Shown here piece after piece: positions 32,642 through 41,292 of a stretch of DNA of 64,000 nucleotides. A program made the position numbers and the translations under genes. The stretch comes from Thalassobius sp050633445. Its GTDB lineage: Bacteria > Pseudomonadota > Alphaproteobacteria > Rhodobacterales > Rhodobacteraceae. The notes under the pieces were generated by a model. The model was not told the origin of the DNA and searched no databases. It saw only the letters and a program-made list of their open reading frames with translations. The first letter of the stretch is position 1. Each line of letters starts with the position of its first letter. Location: NCBI GenBank assembly GCA_050633445.1, contig JBOEGN010000034.1, positions 62,001-126,000 on the forward strand, in the 5' to 3' direction.

Positions 32642-33391
32642 TTAGTTCAATGTGCCGGGCAGGCTTAAGTCGCCCGAGGCCACATCGAAAACGTCGGTCA
32701 CACAGAGCAACGGCGCGTGGATGTTTGCGTTCACCCGCAACGCGGACGTGACACCGTCATACCGCGTGCCATCTACGGTGCTTGGGTCGACGAAGGGTAC
32801 GGTGATGGCGATCTCGGGGCCATCAAACACAGGGGTGTATCCGGGGCTGTCGATAAAGATCGGCAGGCCAGGCCAGGTCGCAGGCATCGCAGGAGTGGCG
32901 CCTTCGGGGATGTCGCGCACGCCAAGCGCGCCGTCGCCACAGGCCTCTGTCGGAGTCAGCACGACCCAGTGGCTGTGCCACTGCAGGCCATCATTCGCCG
33001 GATCACCGTCGTTGTTTTCATCGAACAAGGGCGTGTCGTCGAAATCCGGGTGGCTGGTTGCGGCCAGCGCCAGAATTCCGGTGCCGCCTTCGAACCCGAT
33101 TGTTGCCGGGTCCAACGAGGTTGGCCAGACGTAGGAAAACACCGGCGCTCCTCCCAGCGCTCCGGTTGGGTTAGGGAATTCCGCCCCAGCGATACCGTTT
33201 GTGGTCATGTGAAAGGTCACAAGGCGACCGTCGCGATGGGCATGTGCGGCCAGAATGTCGAAGGCCGCAACCTTCGAGCTGTCTGGCTCTGACATAATCG
33301 CACCATGCTGATGAATCGCGTGGGTTTCACCGGCGATGGCGGTGCCCGCAAGCAGGAAAGCGCAGGCAGAAGTGAGAAGAGATCGGGTCAT
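32642..33391 (-). CDS. Exported protein of unknown function, first gene of the HTHP operon
   Basis: A 249-residue protein from the ATG at 33391; the frame is open 79 codons further, but this start gives the signal peptide MTRSLLTSACAFLLAGTAIA. The mature protein begins GETHAIHQHGAIMSE and has many histidines (AAHAHRDGR, LQWHSHWVVL), an acidic DENNDGDPANDG loop and two cysteines (ACGD, LLCVTD). Metal binding in the periplasm is conceivable, but I recognise no family. It diverges from the MarR gene across a palindromic operator. Confidence 0.65.
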   Translation of the reverse strand: MTRSLLTSACAFLLAGTAIAGETHAIHQHGAIMSEPDSSKVAAFDILAAHAHRDGRLVTFHMTTNGIAGAEFPNPTGALGGAPVFSYVWPTSLDPATIGFEGGTGILALAATSHPDFDDTPLFDENNDGDPANDGLQWHSHWVVLTPTEACGDGALGVRDIPEGATPAMPATWPGLPIFIDSPGYTPVFDGPEIAITVPFVDPSTVDGTRYDGVTSALRVNANIHAPLLCVTDVFDVASGDLSLPGTLN

Positions 33392-33416
33392 GTTTCGCTC
33401 CGTTGATAGATAATAG

Positions 33417-33437
33417 CGACTCGATAGCATCGAGTCG
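33417..33437. promoter_or_regulatory. Palindromic operator between the MarR gene and the HTHP operon
   Basis: A perfect inverted repeat with nine-base arms CGACTCGAT and ATCGAGTCG around AGC. It lies 26 bases before the exported-protein start and about 40 bases before the MarR start. A further GACTCG half-site follows at 33460. Size and placement are those of a MarR-family operator controlling both divergent transcripts; binding itself is inferred. Confidence 0.65.
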
Positions 33438-33478
33438 AAATCATTGCAATAGTGATGTTGACTCGCTATCTGATGGCC

Positions 33479-34021
33479 ATGACACAAACAGACCAGATCC
33501 GATTTCTTATCAAACGCCTCGCTCGCCTTGACGCCGCTGAAACCTGGGACGCGGCGCTGAACCCAGCGCAGATCGCCGCGTTGGAATATCTGGCGCGCGC
33601 CAACCGGTTTTCGCGCGCGCCGTCTCATGTGGCTGACTATCTGGGCACAACGCGCGGAACGATGTCACAAACGCTGAAGGCGCTGGCCCGCAAGGGCTAT
33701 GTCAGCGAGCGACGATCAGAGACCGATAAACGCTCGATCTCGTATGACCTGAACGAAGCAGGGCGCATTTTGGCGGCCCGGCGGGGGGCGTTGGCTGAGG
33801 CGATCAATACTGTGCCAGAGGCAGAACGCGCCCAACTGAGTGACAGTCTGTCCGAGCTTCTGGAGCATCAATTGCGTGAAAACGGGGGGCGGTCCTTTGG
33901 CATCTGTCGGACCTGCGCCCATCATCGCGTTACGCAGAATGGGGCGTTTTGCGCTCTGCTTTCGCTGCCGCTTTTGCCTGACGAGCCTGAGCAGATTTGC
34001 CACGAACAGGTGGCAGCATAG
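33479..34021 (+). CDS. MarR family regulator with C-terminal cysteine cluster
   Basis: 180 residues from the ATG at 33479 (ATGs at 33473 and 33455 are alternatives). The winged helix-turn-helix covers about residues 30-95: ALEYLARANRFSRAPSHVAD, GTTRGTMSQTLKALARKGYV and the wing SERRSETDKRSISYDL. After a dimerisation helix, the tail has GICRTCAHHR, GAFCALL and EQICHEQ, giving Cys143, Cys146, Cys158 and Cys174 plus three histidines. This could bind iron-sulfur, zinc or heme, or sense oxidants through disulfides. It is divergent from the HTHP operon and probably represses it and itself. Confidence 0.85.
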   Translation: MTQTDQIRFLIKRLARLDAAETWDAALNPAQIAALEYLARANRFSRAPSHVADYLGTTRGTMSQTLKALARKGYVSERRSETDKRSISYDLNEAGRILAARRGALAEAINTVPEAERAQLSDSLSELLEHQLRENGGRSFGICRTCAHHRVTQNGAFCALLSLPLLPDEPEQICHEQVAA

Positions 34022-34093
34022 CACCATCAGTCGACACCGAAAACGCGGGGGTGGCACCGGTTTCGGCCAAAGACGCGCTGGGCGGTCTAGCAA

Positions 34094-35362
34094 TCAGCGG
34101 GGCAGGGCGTGGGTCAGCGTGGCGCCGGTTTCGTAATAGGCGCTGCGTAGCCCTTTGAAAGCCTCACGGTGTGGCTGCGTAAGAATGGCCGAGGGAAGGC
34201 CATCAAGCTCGTCAAACAACAGGGCGCGGGCGGCTTGCATGCCATAGACGGTGCCCGGACCGATCCCGCGTCCAGAATAGCCATAGACCGACAAGGCGTT
34301 GGGGCCGAGGCTCAGAACTTTTGGCAGATGATCCTTGGTCATCGCGATCTGTCCCTGCCAGGCGAATTCAAACGGTGTCCCCTCCAGCTGTGGATAAAGC
34401 TGTGCCAGTTTTCGTGCGGCCCATCGGGTATGAACCAGACGACCGGGGCCGTCGCAATCGCCGATGCCACCGATTACCAACCGTCCCTCTTGGGTCATTC
34501 GGATCGACGACATGACAAGCGCCGTATCCCAGCAGCCCTCGCCTCCGGGTAAGATGCGCGCGCGCTGGGCCTGGGTCAGAGGTACGGTTGCGAACTGACT
34601 ATACCGTACGGATACGTACTGAGTCGCCGGCATGCCCTCGATCGCTTGATGGTACCCGTTGGTGGCCATAAGCAACCGCTTGGCGCGGACGTCATGACCG
34701 TTGACCTGGATGCGCCAGCCATCCCCGTCGCGGCTGATCTTTTTGACAGGGCTGTTTTGGAATATCCGGGCCCCCGCAGCACTTGCAGCCCGCGCCAGAC
34801 CCCGACAATAGGCCAGCGGCTGGATCGTCCCTGCACGCGGGTCGAACAACGCCCCGTGAAAGGCAGCCGAGCCGGTGCGGCGCGCGGTTTCCTCGGTGTC
34901 TAACAATTGCAGCGGAGCACCGATCTGATTGCCCTGCCGATAGCGGTCTTGCAGATCCCGCAGCCCCGACCGGGCATGCGCCAAATGCATTGTGCCGTTC
35001 CGCGTCGCCTCGCACGAGATGTCTTCTCGGTCAATCAGGCCGAACACCGTGTCCGGGGCCTGCGCCAGCGACGAGATCATCCGCATGCCTTCGCTCTGGC
35101 CCAACTGTTTGAGGATCTCTTGCGGGGGGACCCACATGCCCGCATTTGCCAGCCCCACATTGCGCCCCGAGCCGCCATGGCCAATTGTATTGGCCTCCAG
35201 CAGCAGCACGTCAGCGCCGCAACGCGCGGCCTCCAGCGCGGCAGAACAGCCCGTATACCCACCGCCGACAATCAGAAAATCGGTGTGGATATCCGTCGTC
35301 AGGCGCGGATACCCGTTCTGGTCTTGCGCGCGCCAGAGATTGCCCGTGTGATCCGAAGTCAA
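34094..35362 (-). CDS. FAD-dependent amine/amino-acid oxidoreductase (DAO family)
   Basis: A 422-residue flavoprotein of the glycine-oxidase/gamma-glutamylputrescine-oxidase group. The FAD dinucleotide fold is FLIVGGGYTGCSAALEAARC (about residues 30-49) followed by LLLEANTIGHGGSGRNVGLA, the second signature. YGYSGRGIGPGTVYG near the C-terminus closes the FAD site. The best start is TTG at 35362 behind a G-rich motif; no ATG lies near. No signal peptide. Its substrate (polyamine derivative, sarcosine or similar) cannot be read from the sequence. It stands alone on its strand. Confidence 0.8.
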   Translation of the reverse strand: MTSDHTGNLWRAQDQNGYPRLTTDIHTDFLIVGGGYTGCSAALEAARCGADVLLLEANTIGHGGSGRNVGLANAGMWVPPQEILKQLGQSEGMRMISSLAQAPDTVFGLIDREDISCEATRNGTMHLAHARSGLRDLQDRYRQGNQIGAPLQLLDTEETARRTGSAAFHGALFDPRAGTIQPLAYCRGLARAASAAGARIFQNSPVKKISRDGDGWRIQVNGHDVRAKRLLMATNGYHQAIEGMPATQYVSVRYSQFATVPLTQAQRARILPGGEGCWDTALVMSSIRMTQEGRLVIGGIGDCDGPGRLVHTRWAARKLAQLYPQLEGTPFEFAWQGQIAMTKDHLPKVLSLGPNALSVYGYSGRGIGPGTVYGMQAARALLFDELDGLPSAILTQPHREAFKGLRSAYYETGATLTHALPR

Positions 35363-35982
35363 ATTTCACCCCCCAAATGCGAAAAGCCGTTCTGTCTGTT
35401 GATCGTTTGGTCTGCTGCTGCCTGTGACTTGCTGTGGTCACAAACCGGCCAGTGTGGCGCATGTTGAGCGTGAAATCGCGCGAGGACAAGCCATGTCGAA
35501 CGACGTTTTGCATCACGCTCGATTTTGCTGCGGCCCAGCGTGGCAACGTGACTGCGCGCAGCCAGTTGGTGGCGCGGAACGGAGCGCGTTTGCATCACAA
35601 GAGGGCTGCATTGAAAGCATCGGGTTGCGCTCTCAATCACCAGATTTAAGTATTTGTAAAATATGCACAAAAATATCCGTTACAATGAAATTACGAATTC
35701 TCACCTCACAATTTTTCCCGCGAATTCCTCCTGCTCCCGGCCATCATATTCCATCTGCGACGAGACATGACTTCAAGCGTTTACGACGGATCAGATTGCC
35801 GCTGAGGCCAGCGAACAGGCGATCTGCATATTCAATCTGAGCATTGCAAGTCATGCAAAATGTGCATGTGACTTGCCTGATTTCATTATCAATAACTATG
35901 ACCAACAAGAGCGGACTCGCCGAATGCCGTAGAGGACGGTGGCGCATTTTGCCAATGAACATACGTCTCATGGGAGGGGACT
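35363..35982. other. 620-base gene-free region before the sugar ABC operon
   Basis: No convincing gene on either strand. It must hold the promoters of the flavoprotein gene (minus) and the transporter operon (+). The right part is A/T-rich and carries the imperfect palindrome described at 35846. Confidence 0.6.
35846..35876. promoter_or_regulatory. Imperfect palindrome upstream of the sugar ABC operon
   Basis: GCAAGTC-ATGCA on the left mirrors TGCATGTGACTTGC on the right around AAATG, with a two-base bulge. It ends about 106 bases before the first permease gene. This is the size and position of an operator for a sugar-responsive repressor (for example LacI or DeoR type); no such regulator gene is in the window. 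Confidence 0.5.
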
Positions 35983-36954
35983 ATGCGACAACTCGCGATA
36001 TCACAGCAGGTGATCGTTGGCGCGATCTTTGCGTTGCTTTTCAGCAGCTTTGCAGTGTTCCTGCCAGGGTTTTTCCATTTCGATAACCTGATTGCTTTGC
36101 TTCAGAACGTGTCCATTCTGGGCATCCTGGGGCTGGGTATGGCGGTGATTGTGATTGGCCGTGGGGTCGATCTGTCGATGATGGCCGCGCTGGCCATTCC
36201 GACGGCCTTGGTGTTGCAGATGGTGACCGATGGCCATTCAGTCATGCTGGCGCTGGCGGCGGGGATTGCGCTGTCGGCGGCGTTTGGGGCGGCCAATGGC
36301 TGGCTTATCGCCTTTGCCGAGGTGCCGCCGTTGTTCGTAACACTGGCGTCAGGCCTGTTTCTGGCGGGGCTGGGTCAGGCATTCTTTTTCTCTATCGAGG
36401 CGGTGCCGTGGCCCAGCGCATTGTCAGGGCTCGAAGTGCTGGGACGCGGGCGTTTTCTGGGTCTTCCGGTGCAGCTGTGGATGCTTTTCGCGGTGGCCGG
36501 GCTGGTCTGGATCTACCTGCGCAAGCTCAAGGCCGGGGCCTATACCTATGCGATGGGCGACAACCCGATGGCGGCTCGGATGAGCGGCGTGCCCACGCGT
36601 CCAATGGTCGTGATGCAATATGTTTCGTCCGCGCTGATCGCGACTTTTGCTGGTCTGGTGATGGCGGCCTCGATCGGGTCGATGTCGACGCGGATCTATA
36701 ACTCCACCTGGATTTACGACGTGATTCTTGTGGTCGTGTTGGGCGGCATTGGCCTTTCGGGCGGTCGCGGCGGGGTCAGCAACGTGCTGATCGGTACGCT
36801 TTTGATCGGCACGCTGTTGAACGGGCTGACCATCATGAATGTCAGCTATCCGGTGCAGAACCTGATCAAGGGTCTGGTTCTGCTCATGGCCATCATCATC
36901 GATTCCCTGATGAATCCGCGCAACGAAGAGACCGCGCAGCAAGGGGATATCTGA
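35983..36954 (+). CDS. Sugar ABC transporter permease (RbsC-like) 1
   Basis: A 323-residue inner-membrane permease of the BPD_transp_2 family with about nine hydrophobic segments. GILGLGMAVIVIGRGVDLSM is the diagnostic second-helix region, LSGGRGGVSNVLIGTLL the cytoplasmic EAA-like loop, and GAYTYAMGDNPMAARMSGVP precedes it. The start follows GGGAGGGG. It begins an operon with a binding protein, a second permease, two propeller proteins and an ATPase. Two different permeases suggest a heterodimeric channel. Confidence 0.9.
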   Translation: MRQLAISQQVIVGAIFALLFSSFAVFLPGFFHFDNLIALLQNVSILGILGLGMAVIVIGRGVDLSMMAALAIPTALVLQMVTDGHSVMLALAAGIALSAAFGAANGWLIAFAEVPPLFVTLASGLFLAGLGQAFFFSIEAVPWPSALSGLEVLGRGRFLGLPVQLWMLFAVAGLVWIYLRKLKAGAYTYAMGDNPMAARMSGVPTRPMVVMQYVSSALIATFAGLVMAASIGSMSTRIYNSTWIYDVILVVVLGGIGLSGGRGGVSNVLIGTLLIGTLLNGLTIMNVSYPVQNLIKGLVLLMAIIIDSLMNPRNEETAQQGDI

Positions 36955-37004
36955 GTTTTCAACACCGCGGCAGGAGACCGCGCAATTCAAATTGGGAGGA
37001 TACC

Positions 37005-37997
37005 ATGAAATCACTTATTAAGGCTGCGCTGGTTGGCGCAACGATCCTGGGCGGGGCTGTGCAGGCGCAGGCTCAAACCCCCGAAGAGCCATTCCGCGCC
37101 GGGTATATCCAAGCGCTTGAAGGCAAGAAGGTCGCGTTTTTGCCCGGCGCGATGGCGATGGATCTGGCCGTTGGCTGGTTGGCTGGTCTGAAGAACGAGC
37201 TGGAGCCTCAGGGCATCGAAATCACCGTACGTGACCCGAATTTCAGTGTTCAGGCCGGGGCCCAGGCCCTGACCCAGCTGATCGCCGAGAAACCAGACGT
37301 GATCGTGGTGCATAACCCGGACGTCACCACCTATGCCCGGCTGATCAAACAGGCCGAAAAGGCAGGTATTCTTATCGTGCAGGTCAACATGTCCTCGTTG
37401 ACCCCTTCGACGGCGTATGTTGGCGTGGATTGGGTCGAAATGGGCGCAATTCAGGCCCGTCACGTGGCCAAAGCCTGCGGTGGCAAAGGTAAAATCGCCA
37501 TCGTGCAGGGTGATCTGGCAGCGGCTGCCTCGGCTTATACCATGACCGGGATTCAGTCGGTTCTGGATGAAAACCCTGGGCTCGAGGTGGTCTCGAACCA
37601 ATCGGCAAGCTGGCAGTCGGACAAGGCCAAGGCGATCACTCAGACTGTGCTGAAACAGCATTCCGACCTGTGTGGCGTGATCGGGTTCTGGGACAACATG
37701 GACACCGGCAGCGCGGCAGCCGTCGCCGAAGCCGGGATGCAGGATCAGGTCTATCTGGCCACGTCGGGCGGCGGTGAAACCCGCGCAGCCTGTGATATGG
37801 TGAACTCGGGCGCGTATGATCTGAACGTTGTTTACAACGTCCCCAATCAGGGCGCGAACCTGGCCTCGACCATCAAGTTCCTTTTGTCTGCCGGGATCAA
37901 GCCGGGTCAGATGAGCGGCCAGATGTACACTACACTTACTCCGGTTACCGCAGCCAACGCCAAAGACGAAGGCGTCTGCTGGACGATGAAGCAGTAA
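37005..37997 (+). CDS. Periplasmic sugar-binding protein (Peripla_BP_4)
   Basis: A 330-residue binding protein. The signal peptide is KAALVGATILGGAVQAQAQ (cleavage near residue 24), behind a GGGAGGA ribosome binding site. The type I fold shows VAFLPGAMAMDLAVGWLAGL, ALTQLIAEKPDVIVVHNPDV, STAYVGVDWVEMGAIQARHV, GKIAIVQGDLAAAASAYTM and GVIGFWDNMDTGSAAAVAEA. It belongs to the ribose/rhizopine/inositol class; the ligand is not readable. A hairpin follows the stop codon. Confidence 0.9.
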   Translation: MKSLIKAALVGATILGGAVQAQAQTPEEPFRAGYIQALEGKKVAFLPGAMAMDLAVGWLAGLKNELEPQGIEITVRDPNFSVQAGAQALTQLIAEKPDVIVVHNPDVTTYARLIKQAEKAGILIVQVNMSSLTPSTAYVGVDWVEMGAIQARHVAKACGGKGKIAIVQGDLAAAASAYTMTGIQSVLDENPGLEVVSNQSASWQSDKAKAITQTVLKQHSDLCGVIGFWDNMDTGSAAAVAEAGMQDQVYLATSGGGETRAACDMVNSGAYDLNVVYNVPNQGANLASTIKFLLSAGIKPGQMSGQMYTTLTPVTAANAKDEGVCWTMKQ

Positions 37998-38017
37998 TCA
38001 CACGATTGCATTTTGGA

Positions 38018-38040
38018 CAGGGCGGCGCGACGTCGCCCTG
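38018..38040 (+). other. Intercistronic hairpin after the binding-protein gene
   Basis: Arms CAGGGCG and CGCCCTG around nine bases, in the 92-base gap between binding protein and permease. Stems at this place in ABC operons usually protect the binding-protein mRNA and lower expression of the downstream genes. Confidence 0.6.
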
Positions 38041-38089
38041 ATCCTCCTGTCCCAGTACCCCAGACAACTCCCGCTCAGGTCCTTATTCC

Positions 38090-40219
38090 ATGATGAAAGA
38101 ATCCCTCGTCCGTTGGCGTTATCGCCTCTGGCCCGACCACGTTGTCGGCGAAGTTCTGTCGAAACCCTGGATGGAGACCGCGATCCCCGCTCTGGTATTC
38201 ATCGCCACTTTTTTGGCGATGTCTGCCTGGGTTCCGGCGCTTGGCAATCCGGCCCAATTGGTGATTATCGCCCGCGAGGCCGGAGAGATCGGCTTTGTCG
38301 TCTTGGGACTGGCCATCGTCATCATGGCGGGCGGAGTAGATCTGTCGGTCGGGTCCATTTTCGCCCTGACGAATTTCATTGGCCTGATGTTAATGCAGGA
38401 ATATGGCTGGTCCGCCCCTGCCACGATTGTCACGACCATTCTGGCGGGCATGGCGCTGGGGGCGGTTAACGGCGTGCTGATCGGGTATCTGCGGCTACGG
38501 GCCTTTTTGACCACGCTGATCACGCTGATTGTCTTTCGTGCGATCTATGAGCTGGTGGTCGCCAAACACGCCGTTGCGATTGCCATGAGCATTCCTGACA
38601 GCGCGTTCTGGGACTTTATGGGGTATGGCACGTGGGCCGGGTTGCCGGGGAATGTCTGGCTGTTTTTGATCGTCGGTCTGGGGCTGCATGTGCTGTTGAC
38701 CCGCTTGCGTCCGGGTTGGCATTTGATGGCGATTGGCGGGTCGCGACGTGCGGCCTATAACGCGGGTATTAACGTGCCTTTTACGGTTGCGATGACCTAT
38801 GTGGCTTCGGGCGGGCTGACCGCAATCGCCGCGTTGTTCTTTGCCTCGCGACTGGCAACAACGGGCAGCGATGTCGGCTTGGGCACCGAGGTCACCGCAC
38901 TGACCGCAGCCGTGCTGGGCGGCATCTCGTTGGGAGGCGGACGTGGGTCCGTGGCCAAGGCGGTCCTGGGTCTGGCCATTGTGCTGATCGTGACCAATGG
39001 CATGACGGCCTCGGGCGCGTCGGGCGGAGCGATCCGCATGACTTTGGCCGCGATCCTGATCGCCGCGGCTGTGTTCGACATTCGCTGGGTTAAAAACCGT
39101 CACCGGCTGATTGCGTCGGTCTATGTCTCGCCTGATTATATGCATCTTCCGCCGCCCCCCAGTTGCGATCCGGCCCCCGGCAATCCCTGGGCGGTGAATG
39201 ACAAACTGCGCGCGGTCGAGGTTATCGGCTTGGGCGAGGTCGAGGGCCCCGAGGACGTGATCCTTGACCGGCATGACAACCTGTATTCGGGGTCGCGCCA
39301 TGGCGACATCATCCGCTTCTTTGCCCCCGACTATCAGAAATGGGAGGTTTTCGCCCATATCGGAGGCCAGCCCCTGGGCATGGCTTTTGACAAGAATGAC
39401 AACCTGTGCGTCTGCGTCGGCGGTATGGGGCTGTATCTGGTCACGCCCCAGGGTGAGGTTGAAAAGCTGACGGACGAGACCAACCGCTCGCTGACCTCGG
39501 TGAATGATGACAGCCGTCTGCGTCTGGCGGATGATCTGGATATCGCGGATGACGGACGGATCTTTTTCTCTGAGGCGACGCGTCGATACGAGATGAGCGA
39601 ATACGCGGTGGACGCGCTGGAAAGCCGCCCCGCTGGGCGCATCATTTGCTACGACCCCAAGACCAAAACCACCCGGACCGAGATTGACAAACTGCGTTTT
39701 CCCAATGGGATTTCCATGGTGGATGACGGCGAAAGTTTTCTCTTTGCCCAGACCTCGGCCGCGTCGATCAGTCGGTATTGGTTCAAGGGTCCCAAGAAGG
39801 GCAAGATCGAGGTGCTGCTGGACAATTTGCCGGGCTATCCTGACAATATTAACCGTGGCTCGGACGGAAATTACTGGATCGCCCTGGTGGGAATGCGCGG
39901 CCCTGCGCTGGACCTCGCGATGCGCAAACCCGGTTTCCGCAAGCGGATGACGCGCCGGCTTCCTTTTGATGAATGGATGTTCCCGAATATCAACAATGGC
40001 TGCGTGTTTAAAATGGACCTTGAAGGCAACGTTTTGGAATCATTGTGGGATCCGCAGGGGGTGAACCACCCGATGATCACCTCGATGCGTGAACACAAAG
40101 GCTGGCTGTTCCTTGGCGGGCTGTCGAACAACCGGATCGGGCGCTATCGCCTGCCCACGGATGAGGCCAAGCCAGACTATGTCCACTATGACCGCCGCTG
40201 GAAAGGAGACGTCAAATGA
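38090..40219 (+). CDS. Sugar ABC permease fused to an SMP-30/strictosidine-synthase-like propeller
   Basis: 709 residues in one uninterrupted frame. Residues about 1-335 are an RbsC-type permease (GEIGFVVLGLAIVIMAGGVD, GGISLGGGRGSVAKAVLGLA). After a linker (YMHLPPPPSCDPAPGNPWAV) residues about 370-700 form a six-bladed propeller like SMP-30, gluconolactonase or strictosidine synthase: GPEDVILDRHDNLYSGSRHG, GGQPLGMAFDKNDNLCVCVG, LRLADDLDIADDGRIFFSEA, RFPNGISMVDDGESFLFAQT and LPGYPDNINRGSDGNYWIAL. The propeller carries no own signal, so its side of the membrane depends on the permease topology, most likely cytoplasmic. A lactonase acting on the incoming sugar is plausible. Upstream ribosome binding site weak. 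Confidence 0.88.
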   Translation: MMKESLVRWRYRLWPDHVVGEVLSKPWMETAIPALVFIATFLAMSAWVPALGNPAQLVIIAREAGEIGFVVLGLAIVIMAGGVDLSVGSIFALTNFIGLMLMQEYGWSAPATIVTTILAGMALGAVNGVLIGYLRLRAFLTTLITLIVFRAIYELVVAKHAVAIAMSIPDSAFWDFMGYGTWAGLPGNVWLFLIVGLGLHVLLTRLRPGWHLMAIGGSRRAAYNAGINVPFTVAMTYVASGGLTAIAALFFASRLATTGSDVGLGTEVTALTAAVLGGISLGGGRGSVAKAVLGLAIVLIVTNGMTASGASGGAIRMTLAAILIAAAVFDIRWVKNRHRLIASVYVSPDYMHLPPPPSCDPAPGNPWAVNDKLRAVEVIGLGEVEGPEDVILDRHDNLYSGSRHGDIIRFFAPDYQKWEVFAHIGGQPLGMAFDKNDNLCVCVGGMGLYLVTPQGEVEKLTDETNRSLTSVNDDSRLRLADDLDIADDGRIFFSEATRRYEMSEYAVDALESRPAGRIICYDPKTKTTRTEIDKLRFPNGISMVDDGESFLFAQTSAASISRYWFKGPKKGKIEVLLDNLPGYPDNINRGSDGNYWIALVGMRGPALDLAMRKPGFRKRMTRRLPFDEWMFPNINNGCVFKMDLEGNVLESLWDPQGVNHPMITSMREHKGWLFLGGLSNNRIGRYRLPTDEAKPDYVHYDRRWKGDVK

Positions 40220-41292
40220 TCGCTGGATTGCGCCGCATGACGGACCGGATTTTGGGTCGGGGGTCGGCCTCGGTCACGGTGCCGGTTTTTGACGGGGTGA
40301 TGAAGCCCAACCACCTGTTGGATCAGGCCGAGGAATGGGTCTCGCTAACATCACCCGGCGACATGATTGCCCATGAGGGCGCGCTGTATGTCAGTGACGG
40401 CCCGGCTGTGTTGCGGCTGACGCCCGACGGCACCGCGACCAAGAACGAGGTCTTGCGGGTGGACGGCCATATCACCGCTATCGCGCCATTCGCGGGGGGC
40501 TTTGCCGTGGCTGTGGATGGCACGCGGGTCGAGGTTAAGGGCGGCGCGCAGGATGGCCAAAGCTGGATCGAAGCCGAGGGCGCGCCCTTTGTCGCGATTA
40601 CCGCACTGACGGTGCAGGGCGACGCGCTGATTGCCACGGATGCGAGCCGGGTTCATGGCCCCGACGACTGGCAGCGCGACCTGATGGAGAAACAGTCCGG
40701 CGGGCGGGTCTTGCGTCTGTCCCCTGGCGGCGGGGCCGAGGTTCTGACTAAGGGGCTAGGACATGCCTTTGGGGTGATCGGCACCGGTGATGATCTGTGG
40801 ATTTCAGAAAGCTGGCGCCACCGCGTGATCGGCCTGAATCGCGCCACGCCTGTTTTGGACAACATGCCGGGCTATCCGTCGCGGCTGTGCCCTGCTGCGG
40901 ATGGTGGCTATTGGCTGTCGGTGTTTGCCTGCCGCACGCAACTGGTGGAATTCGTCCTGCGCGAGCGTGACTACCGCGAAGAAATGATGCGGAGTATGGA
41001 TCCGCAATTCTGGGTGGCGCCGCAGGTGAAACCGCAATCGTCGTTCCTTGAACCGCTACAAGGCGGAACCATCAAACAGATGGGGGTCATGAAACCCTGG
41101 GCCCCGCCGCGCAGCTATGGCCTGGTGCTGCGTTTATCCGCTGAGGGGCGGGCGCTGTATTCGCTACATTCGCGGGTCGACGGGTTTCACCACGGCATCA
41201 CCGCCGTTGCCGAAATCGGAGGGGCGCTATTCTGTCTGTCCCTTGGGGCCAACGCCGTTCTTCGGCTGAACTTGGACAAGGTGGGCGCATGA
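40216..41292 (+). CDS. SMP-30/strictosidine-synthase-like propeller protein
   Basis: A 358-residue soluble protein overlapping the fusion gene by four bases and the ATPase gene by four bases. Propeller blades are seen in SPGDMIAHEGALYVSDGPAV, LGHAFGVIGTGDDLWISESW, LDNMPGYPSRLCPAADGGYW and SRVDGFHHGITAVAEIGGAL. It resembles the C-terminal part of the fusion protein, so one may be a duplicate that has diverged. No signal peptide. Probably a sugar lactone hydrolase or a related non-enzymatic propeller; the metal-binding residues cannot be assigned with certainty. Confidence 0.75.
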   Translation: MIAGLRRMTDRILGRGSASVTVPVFDGVMKPNHLLDQAEEWVSLTSPGDMIAHEGALYVSDGPAVLRLTPDGTATKNEVLRVDGHITAIAPFAGGFAVAVDGTRVEVKGGAQDGQSWIEAEGAPFVAITALTVQGDALIATDASRVHGPDDWQRDLMEKQSGGRVLRLSPGGGAEVLTKGLGHAFGVIGTGDDLWISESWRHRVIGLNRATPVLDNMPGYPSRLCPAADGGYWLSVFACRTQLVEFVLRERDYREEMMRSMDPQFWVAPQVKPQSSFLEPLQGGTIKQMGVMKPWAPPRSYGLVLRLSAEGRALYSLHSRVDGFHHGITAVAEIGGALFCLSLGANAVLRLNLDKVGA

